Part shown: piece by piece, positions 59,257 to 64,000 of the stretch
How positions within the stretch are numbered: position 1 is the stretch's first letter
How the letters are laid out: the number at the start of each line of letters is the position of its first letter
From: Pararhizobium_B sp963760965
GTDB taxonomy: Bacteria; Pseudomonadota; Alphaproteobacteria; Rhizobiales; Rhizobiaceae
Direction: 5' to 3'
Length of the DNA stretch: 64,000 nt
Assembly: GCA_963760965.1 (NCBI GenBank)
Contig: CAVXEW010000014.1
Span: 1-64,000, forward strand
The notes under the pieces: model-generated
What the model was told of the DNA's origin: nothing
Seen by the model: only the letters and a program-made list of their open reading frames with translations
Databases searched by the model: none
Made by a program: the position numbers and the translations under genes

Positions 59257-59867
59257 GCCGCCGGCTCCTCTGCCTTGCGCTCGCGCCTTGCGGCGGCCTG
59301 GGCGGTGACGCGCAGCCAGGAGGAGGTTTCGCGCAGCGACTGGTCGACAGGCTTCTGCACCTCCAGAATGGCTCCGCGCGCCGCCATCTGCTGCGAGCCG
59401 TTCCAGGCCTGCACCCAGACGCAGGGCATGTCCGGCTCGACCTCGCAATGGCCGTTGGCGCGCACTCCGCCGCAAGGCCCGTTGCGCAACTGCTTCGGGC
59501 AGTTCATCGGGCAGGACATGCCGGTGGACGAGAGCACGCACTGGCCGCACATGCGGCAGTCGAAAAGGAAGCCCTTGATACGGCGCTCGACGAACGTCAT
59601 CGGCCGTTCGGCGCGATCGTAGCCAACGGCCTTCCACACCGGATGCAGCTTCAGGAAGACGTCGGCGAAGCGCTTGTAGAGCCACTCGAGAAAGCGCGAA
59701 TGCCGCACGGACCAGAGCCGGACGGTGTAGCGGTGGCGCGCGCGGCGGTTCGGCGAGACCCCGGCCGGCCTGTAGGCGAGCTTCGGCATCGCCTTGCGCA
59801 GCAATGTTGCCTGGGTGACGATCGTCTTTCCGCCGGGCGATCGTTCGTCGGCTCTCTTGTCAGCCAT
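59253..59867 (-). CDS. MTHFR C-terminal domain protein, Cys-rich
   Basis: Protein of 204 aa. Its core, CRMCGQCVLSSTGMSCPMNC followed by PKQLRNGPCGG, is the conserved Cys-rich stretch of the MTHFR_C domain, which probably binds an Fe-S cluster or zinc. In some bacteria this domain is fused to MetF and couples it to other electron carriers. Here the N-terminal half is basic (RRARHRYTVRLWSVRHSRFL) and the C-terminus Ala/Arg-rich. It overlaps the preceding gene by 8 bases and metF-like by 4, so all three are translationally coupled. Confidence 0.85.
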   Translation of the reverse strand: MADKRADERSPGGKTIVTQATLLRKAMPKLAYRPAGVSPNRRARHRYTVRLWSVRHSRFLEWLYKRFADVFLKLHPVWKAVGYDRAERPMTFVERRIKGFLFDCRMCGQCVLSSTGMSCPMNCPKQLRNGPCGGVRANGHCEVEPDMPCVWVQAWNGSQQMAARGAILEVQKPVDQSLRETSSWLRVTAQAAARRERKAEEPAA

Positions 59868-60159
59868 CCCGGCCTCCTGCCTGCACCAGCGTGACCAGCC
59901 GCTCCTTGGGGTAGTTCGCCTCCACGGCCTCAAGCGCCCTGTCGGCCTCCGCCTCGAGGTCGTCGGAGACCGGCTCCGGCTCGCCGCGGCGCCATTCCGC
60001 CAGGTAGTCGTCGGTCTCTGATGCGCCGGTACGCATGGCGCACATGTCGATGGCTTCAGTGAAGCGCAGCGGCAATTCCCGCTTGGCCGACTTCCGGCCC
60101 TGCTTGACGATGATCTGGGCAGGGATGTCGCGCCAGTAGACGATGATCTTGTCGGCCAT
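59860..60159 (-). CDS. Virulence-factor-family (PF13769) small protein
   Basis: Protein of 99 aa beginning MADKIIVYWRDIPAQIIVKQ, with the acidic middle EWRRGEPEPVSDDLEAEADR. It matches the small conserved family that databases call virulence factor. It is the first gene of the minus-strand one-carbon set (virulence factor, MTHFR_C, MTHFR, methyltransferase). Despite its name the family recurs beside methyltransferase genes in Alphaproteobacteria, suggesting a link to one-carbon metabolism. Function unknown. Confidence 0.78.
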   Translation of the reverse strand: MADKIIVYWRDIPAQIIVKQGRKSAKRELPLRFTEAIDMCAMRTGASETDDYLAEWRRGEPEPVSDDLEAEADRALEAVEANYPKERLVTLVQAGGRDG

Positions 60160-60293
60160 TGAATTCTCCTCGGGTTGGCACACTGCGCGCGCCGGGCATG
60201 TCCTGCTTGGCTCCCGACGACGCGCGCAGCGCTCAAAAGCGACGTGAATGATTCGGTATTGACCCGTGGCGGCCGCGCCGGACCCGGCAAGAG

Positions 60294-60929
60294 CTACAGC
60301 GCCGCCGAGATCGCGGCACCGGTGCCCACGACGATGCCCGTGGCGACCGCGATTCCCGCCACGCCGACGGCGGCGCCGGCGGTCATCCAGTTGCCGTCGC
60401 GCTCCGTATAGGCAAGGCTCATGATGGCGATCGCGACGGCCGGAAGCCAGTTGCCGAACGGAATCGGTATGACGACGGCAAAGGCGAGGAAGAGGGCATA
60501 GACGCCGAAGATCCGCTCTCCCGCCCGCTCGCTCATGTGCCAGTTGCGCGGCCGGATCAGGGCTTCGAGCCGCTTCAGCCACGGGGCCGACCTGCCGACG
60601 ATGCGCGCGAATGTCTCTTTCTTCATGGCGTAGTCGGAAAGGCGGCGCGGCAGCCAGATGCGCGAACGGCCGATGGCGATCTGCCAGGTGATGAAGATCA
60701 GCGGCAGCCCCAGGATCAGGGTCGCACCCGGTGGAAGCGGTATCACGCTCGGCAGCGAGAAGACGAACAGGAACGCGCCGAGCGAGCGTTGGTCCATGGC
60801 GGCGGAAATCTCGCGCAGCGTGATCGTCGGTCCCGCCGTTTCGGCGAGCCTCTGCATCAGCTCGGAAAGACGCTCCGCAGGAGCATCGGTCCCGCCGTCC
60901 GGGTCTGAGGCAATGGAAGTGTCGCTCAA
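60294..60929 (-). CDS. exoD: ExoD-family exopolysaccharide synthesis protein
   Basis: Inner-membrane protein of 211 aa. Residues about 20-60 are a soluble segment (LSELMQRLAETAGPTITLRE), followed by several helices: FLFVFSLPSVIPLPPGATLI near residue 65 and a C-terminal set from FGVYALFLAFAVVIPIPFG. This is the ExoD pattern from rhizobia, linked to exopolysaccharide production and alkaline tolerance. The start is a TTG at 60929. It has no obvious tie to its corrinoid-metabolism neighbours. Confidence 0.87.
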   Translation of the reverse strand: MSDTSIASDPDGGTDAPAERLSELMQRLAETAGPTITLREISAAMDQRSLGAFLFVFSLPSVIPLPPGATLILGLPLIFITWQIAIGRSRIWLPRRLSDYAMKKETFARIVGRSAPWLKRLEALIRPRNWHMSERAGERIFGVYALFLAFAVVIPIPFGNWLPAVAIAIMSLAYTERDGNWMTAGAAVGVAGIAVATGIVVGTGAAISAAL

Positions 60930-60996
60930 TGGTCCGCCCTGGTTGGGACTGCGCCGGATTGCTTAGCCGATTTGCCGCGTCGAGACAAAGGTGCGT

Positions 60997-61623
60997 TCAG
61001 GCCTGTTCGATGGCGGCGACGAGATCCCCGTAGCCTGTGTGGCGATGTTCGAACTCCAGCCCGAGCGTGGCCGCCGCGGCCCTTGCGCGATCGAGAAGCT
61101 CCGGGTCGTCGGTCTGCGACAGGTAGACGAGCTTCCGGTAGTGGCCGAAGTAATCGTCCCTGAGTTCGGGATGGCGGTCCAGCCCGAGCGGTTCGATGAC
61201 GAACGAGCGGAACTGGCGCGCCAGGAAGTCCGTCAGGAAGAAGGATGCGATGTCGTCGCCCCAGCGCTGCTCGAAGGCGGCGTTTCCGACGAAGAACGAG
61301 TAGCAATGGGGTCCCGCTATGCGTTCCACTCCATGGCGCTCGCAAAGTGCGTCCAGGTGCCCGCCCGTACCGCAGTCCGCATAGGCGACGAAGATGTGTG
61401 CAGCACCTTCCGCCCGCGCTTTTTCGATGGCGTTTTCCACGGCCGGCGCTATACGTTCAGGGTGATTGTGAAGTATCGCAGGAAGGCACTGAAGCTCGAC
61501 GTGATCGAGTCCGTTCATCGAACAGATCGCAAGTATTTCCCTTGCGAGCGCGCCGCAGGCGATCACGTGAACATTTTCGGTCTCTGCGCGTTCCTGTTGC
61601 GTCACGATCCTGTTTCCGGTCAA
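60997..61623 (-). CDS. DUF1638 protein of corrinoid methyltransferase clusters
   Basis: Protein of about 208 aa. The core opens VHVIACGALAREILAICSMN, then LQCLPAILHNHPERIAPAVE near residue 50, and FVAYADCGTGGHLDALCERH with two Cys near residue 80. DUF1638 proteins occur with MttB/MtgB methyltransferases and RamA activators, as here; they may bind a cobalamin or metal. The TTG at 61623 leaves only 31 bases to the divergent lipoprotein start, so a GTG at 61605 may be the true start. Confidence 0.85.
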   Translation of the reverse strand: MTGNRIVTQQERAETENVHVIACGALAREILAICSMNGLDHVELQCLPAILHNHPERIAPAVENAIEKARAEGAAHIFVAYADCGTGGHLDALCERHGVERIAGPHCYSFFVGNAAFEQRWGDDIASFFLTDFLARQFRSFVIEPLGLDRHPELRDDYFGHYRKLVYLSQTDDPELLDRARAAAATLGLEFEHRHTGYGDLVAAIEQA

Positions 61624-61654
61624 GTTTTCCGAGACTCAAGTGAGGATGATTTCA

Positions 61655-61813
61655 ATGATTGCAAGCAAGACTGCCCGTATTTCCCTGGCGCTGGCCGCGC
61701 TGCTTTCCCTCAGCGCCTGCGCCAACACGATCCGCGGCATGGGTCGTGACACGGCGAATGCGGTCAACGCGACGCAGGGTGCCGGCAAGGACGTCGCCCG
61801 CGCGGCCAAGTAG
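61655..61813 (+). CDS. Entericidin-like small lipoprotein
   Basis: A 52-aa protein, MIASKTARISLALAALLSLS onward, with a signal peptide ending in the lipobox LSAC (Cys22), then ANTIRGMGRDTANAVN and a Lys-Asp-Val-Ala tail. It fits the entericidin A/B family of tiny outer-membrane lipoproteins. TGAGGA lies 8 bases before the ATG at 61655; an ATG at 61646 is also in frame. It is divergent from DUF1638 and ends before a terminator. Confidence 0.78.
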   Translation: MIASKTARISLALAALLSLSACANTIRGMGRDTANAVNATQGAGKDVARAAK

Positions 61814-61842
61814 CGGCGGGTTCATCAGGTCTGAAACAACGG

Positions 61843-61871
61843 GTCCGGCGACGTCTCGCCGGACAACTTTT
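61843..61871 (+). terminator. Intrinsic terminator after entericidin-like gene
   Basis: GTCCGGCGA (61843-61851) pairs exactly with TCGCCGGAC (61856-61864) around a CGTC loop, followed by AACTTTT. It lies between the convergent lipoprotein and corrinoid protein genes and probably ends the lipoprotein message. Confidence 0.7.
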
Positions 61872-61885
61872 CGCCGGCGACGGCC

Positions 61886-62584
61886 TCAGGCGCCCGCCAT
61901 CAGGTTGTGCTTGCGCTTCATGAAGTGCTTCGCCGTCTCGACGGCGACGGCAGCGTCCCGGCAGTAGGCGTCGGCGCCGACGGCCTTGCCGAACTCCTCG
62001 TTGAGCGGGGCGCCGCCCACCAGCACGACGTAGTCGTCCCGCATGCCCTTTTCCTTCAGAGTGTCGATGACGACCTTCATGTAGGGCATGGTCGTGGTCA
62101 GCAGGGCCGACATGCCGAGAATGTCCGGCTGCTCCCGTTCGATCGCTTCCAGGTAGTTTTCGACCGGATTGTTGATGCCGAGATCGACCACCTCGAACCC
62201 TGCGCCCTCCATCATCATCCCGACGAGGTTCTTGCCGATGTCGTGAATGTCGCCCTTGACGGTCCCGATCACCATCTTTCCGAGTTTGGGTGCCCCTGTC
62301 TCTGCCAGGAGCGGCCGCAGGATGCTCATCCCGGCCTTCATGGCGTTGGCGGACAGAAGAACCTCGGGAACGAACAGGATGCCATCCCGGAAATCCTCGC
62401 CCACGATGCGCATTCCCTCGACGAGCGCCTCGGTCAGGACCTCGTAGGGCTGCCACCCGCGGTCGAGAAGGATCTGCGTGCCCTCGAGGATCTCCTCCTT
62501 GAGGCCATCGTAGAGATCGTCGTGCATCTGCTGCACGAGTTCGTCGTCGGAGAGTTCTGACAAGATGATTTCGTCGTCGGACAT
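61886..62584 (-). CDS. mttC: Corrinoid-binding protein of an MttB-type methyltransferase (MttC-like)
   Basis: Protein of 232 aa. The N-terminal helical cap (about 15-100) is the B12-binding_2 module, with ALVEGMRIVGEDFRDGILFV. The C-terminal Rossmann domain carries the cobalt-ligand motif GDIHDIGKNLVGMMMEGAG (DxHxxG), with the downstream SALLTTTM and VLVGGAPLNEEFG matching the dimethylbenzimidazole tail pocket. It accepts the methyl from MttB (62832) and passes it to the folate methyltransferase (57116), while RamA (54378) reactivates it. It is divergent from mttB across a 247-base gap. Confidence 0.93.
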   Translation of the reverse strand: MSDDEIILSELSDDELVQQMHDDLYDGLKEEILEGTQILLDRGWQPYEVLTEALVEGMRIVGEDFRDGILFVPEVLLSANAMKAGMSILRPLLAETGAPKLGKMVIGTVKGDIHDIGKNLVGMMMEGAGFEVVDLGINNPVENYLEAIEREQPDILGMSALLTTTMPYMKVVIDTLKEKGMRDDYVVLVGGAPLNEEFGKAVGADAYCRDAAVAVETAKHFMKRKHNLMAGA

Positions 62585-62831
62585 GATCTCTTCCTTGGCT
62601 TGGCGGAAATAGCAAGGCTATCAGCTGAACGCAGTTGATTACAAATACAGTTTGCCCTGAACGAGGCAATTTCGAAAGCGACGCCGCCCGCGAAAAAAAC
62701 GACGGTGCCGCAGCGGCGATGTCCATCATGCGGCAGCGCTTGGCGCTTTGAGAAAGGCCCCGGCTGTTCTCATGGCTAGCATATGCCCGACGAAGAGCTT
62801 CCAGGCTCGAGGCGAAACCAGGACATCTGCA
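62585..62831. promoter_or_regulatory. Divergent gap between corrinoid protein and mttB
   Basis: This 247-base region must carry promoters for mttC and mttB. It is comparatively AT-rich at 62610-62700 and contains a run of A at about 62694. I found no strong long palindrome and no clear -35/-10 pair. A short CAGCTG/CAGTTG element near 62622 is not convincing. Confidence 0.35.
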
Positions 62832-64000
62832 ATGGACCAGACGAAAGAAGCATCCGGAGATGCCGCAGCGGCGCAGGGCGCAAGGCGCGGACGCGGCGAA
62901 GGACGCGGGGCGGCGGCACGGCGAGCCGCGCGCACCGGCGGCGGCAGCGGCACGGCCATGCCTTACATCACCCGGAAGATCGCCAAGTACGAGGTGCTGG
63001 ACGAGGAGGGGCTCGCGCTTGTCGAGCGCAACGCGGATATCGTGCTGGAGGAAATCGGCATCGAGTTTCGCGACGACGCCGAGGCTCTCCATCTCTGGAA
63101 GGAGGCTGGCGCCGACGTCAGGGGCGAACGGGTGCACTTCCCGAAGGGCTTGTGCCGCGAACTCCTGAAGACCGCGCCGTCGGTCTTCACCCAGCACGCG
63201 CGCAATCCGGCCCGCAGCGTGCAGATCGGCGGGGATGCGACGGTCTTCGCCCCGGTCTACGGGCCGCCTTTCGTGAGGGACCTCGAGGGTGAGCGCCGCT
63301 ATGCGACCATCGAGGACTTCCGCAATTTCGTGAAGCTCGCCTACATGGCTCCGTCGATGCACCATTCCGGCGGGACGGTATGCGAGCCCGTCGACGTGCC
63401 GGTCAACAAGCGGCACCTCGATATGGTCTACAGCCACGTCCGCTACTCCGACAAGCCGTTCATGGGCTCGGTGACGGCGCCCGACCGCGCCCAGGATTCG
63501 GTCGACATGTGCAAGGTCGTTTTCGGGGAGGAGTTCGTCGACCAGAACTGCGTGCTTCTGAACCTGATCAACGCCAACTCGCCGATGGTCTTCGACGAGA
63601 CGATGCTGGCGGCGGCCAAGGTCTATGCCCGCAACAACCAGGCCTGCGTGGTCTCGCCGTTCATCCTGGCCGGTGCCATGAGCCCGGTGACCGTCGTCGG
63701 CACTCTGACCCAGATCCTCGCCGAGGTGCTGGCCGGCGCCTCCTTTACCCAGCTGATCCGGCCCGGTGCTCCCGTGCTCTTCGGTACCTTCGCTGCCTCG
63801 ATCTCGATGCAGTCCGGCGCCCCGACCTTCGGCACTCCGGAGCCGTCCCTCGTGTCCTATGGCGCGGCGCAGCTCGCCCGCCGGATGGGCTTGCCGTTCC
63901 GCACCGGTGGCTCGCTCTGCGGATCGAAGGTCCCGGACGCCCAGGCGGCCCACGAGAGTTCCAGCACGCTCAACATGACGCTGCTCGCCGGCACCAATTT
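62832..64000 (+). CDS. mttB: MttB-family trimethylamine/betaine-type corrinoid methyltransferase (cut by window edge)
   Basis: First 389 codons of a protein that should have about 500. Family members transfer a methyl group from trimethylamine, glycine betaine or another quaternary amine to a corrinoid protein. The N-terminus is Ala/Arg/Gly-rich (residues 1-40), typical of rhizobial copies, followed by the TIM-barrel opening PYITRKIAKYEVLDEEGLAL. Later blocks are EEIGIEFRDDAEAL, the MHHSGGTVCEPVD region near residue 175, and NANSPMVFDETMLAAAKVYA. There is no in-frame TAG up to the edge, so no pyrrolysine codon is seen here. That favours an MtgB-like, non-pyrrolysine class. Partner proteins are the corrinoid protein and RamA in this window. 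Confidence 0.93.
   Translation, partial: MDQTKEASGDAAAAQGARRGRGEGRGAAARRAARTGGGSGTAMPYITRKIAKYEVLDEEGLALVERNADIVLEEIGIEFRDDAEALHLWKEAGADVRGERVHFPKGLCRELLKTAPSVFTQHARNPARSVQIGGDATVFAPVYGPPFVRDLEGERRYATIEDFRNFVKLAYMAPSMHHSGGTVCEPVDVPVNKRHLDMVYSHVRYSDKPFMGSVTAPDRAQDSVDMCKVVFGEEFVDQNCVLLNLINANSPMVFDETMLAAAKVYARNNQACVVSPFILAGAMSPVTVVGTLTQILAEVLAGASFTQLIRPGAPVLFGTFAASISMQSGAPTFGTPEPSLVSYGAAQLARRMGLPFRTGGSLCGSKVPDAQAAHESSSTLNMTLLAGTN

Noticed and set aside
61764..63953. 729-codon open frame on the minus strand, joining mttB and the corrinoid gene
   Set aside because: It runs antisense to mttB and out of frame through the corrinoid gene; both real frames have conserved motifs.
62832..64000. Pyrrolysine-encoding mttB
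   Set aside because: No in-frame TAG is met in the 389 codons visible. The rest of the gene is beyond the window, so the rejection covers only this part.
1..64000. CRISPR arrays, tRNA or rRNA genes, insertion sequences, phage genes
   Set aside because: I saw no regularly spaced direct repeats, no cloverleaf-like or rRNA-conserved segment, and no transposase or integrase motif on either strand.

Overview
The window is about 64 kb of GC-rich, gene-dense DNA with no rRNA, tRNA, CRISPR array, insertion sequence or phage gene that I could find. Gene content (ABC and TRAP solute transporters with FCD-type GntR regulators, an ExoD-family protein, DUF1127, paired DUF1194 proteins, a non-pyrrolysine MttB system, a leucine/isovalerate operon) and codon bias point to an alphaproteobacterium, most likely a member of the Hyphomicrobiales (rhizobia and relatives). 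I cannot name the genus. No stretch without a gene exceeds about 260 bases.

Region 1 (1-24.1 kb) is a sugar-acid catabolic island. It opens with a truncated SDR gene, then an FCD GntR regulator, an ABM-fold monooxygenase-like protein, an HpcH/HpaI aldolase and a D-2-hydroxyacid dehydrogenase, followed by a MalEFGK-type ABC importer and a large protein of the D-apionate lactonase (ApnL) family. A second, parallel unit has another FCD GntR, an RbsBAC-type importer whose ATPase carries a C-terminal extension, a second ApnL-family paralogue, and then the complete tetronate pathway DenD, OtnK, OtnC and OtnI. On the minus strand nearby lie an SDR and LtnD (L-threonate dehydrogenase). Together these would import an acid sugar or lactone, open it, oxidise it, isomerise, phosphorylate and decarboxylate it to DHAP.

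Region 2 (24.2-35.4 kb) handles shikimate/quinate-type compounds. A minus-strand set encodes QuiC1 (3-dehydroshikimate dehydratase), a wrecked AEC transporter remnant, a shikimate/quinate dehydrogenase-like protein and a DctPQM TRAP transporter. Divergently there are AroQ, a Gfo/Idh/MocA oxidoreductase, a second HpcH/HpaI aldolase, a third FCD GntR and an IlvD/Edd-family dehydratase; the last genes look like a non-phosphorylative sugar-acid route.

Region 3 (35.3-46.5 kb) holds miscellaneous genes (a possible nucleotide-sugar or glycosyl transfer protein, DUF2934, an aldo/keto reductase, DUF3096, a VOC protein) and the leucine-degradation genes liuA, liuB and liuD, interrupted by two MBL-fold proteins and a macrodomain protein.

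Region 4 (46.6-64 kb) looks devoted mainly to methylated-amine and one-carbon metabolism. It has a dimethylglycine/sarcosine-dehydrogenase-like FAD-GcvT protein, a GlxA/GbdR-like AraC regulator, a RamA/RACo-type reductive activator, a methyltetrahydrofolate:corrinoid methyltransferase, a split MTHFR (catalytic domain plus separate Cys-rich C-terminal protein), DUF1638, a corrinoid protein and an MttB-family methyltransferase that runs off the right edge with no in-frame amber codon. Striking AT-rich palindromes precede the methyltransferase gene. Interspersed are a tandem DUF1194 VWA pair, a LysR/DUF1127 pair, a 1-Cys peroxiredoxin, ExoD and an entericidin-like lipoprotein.
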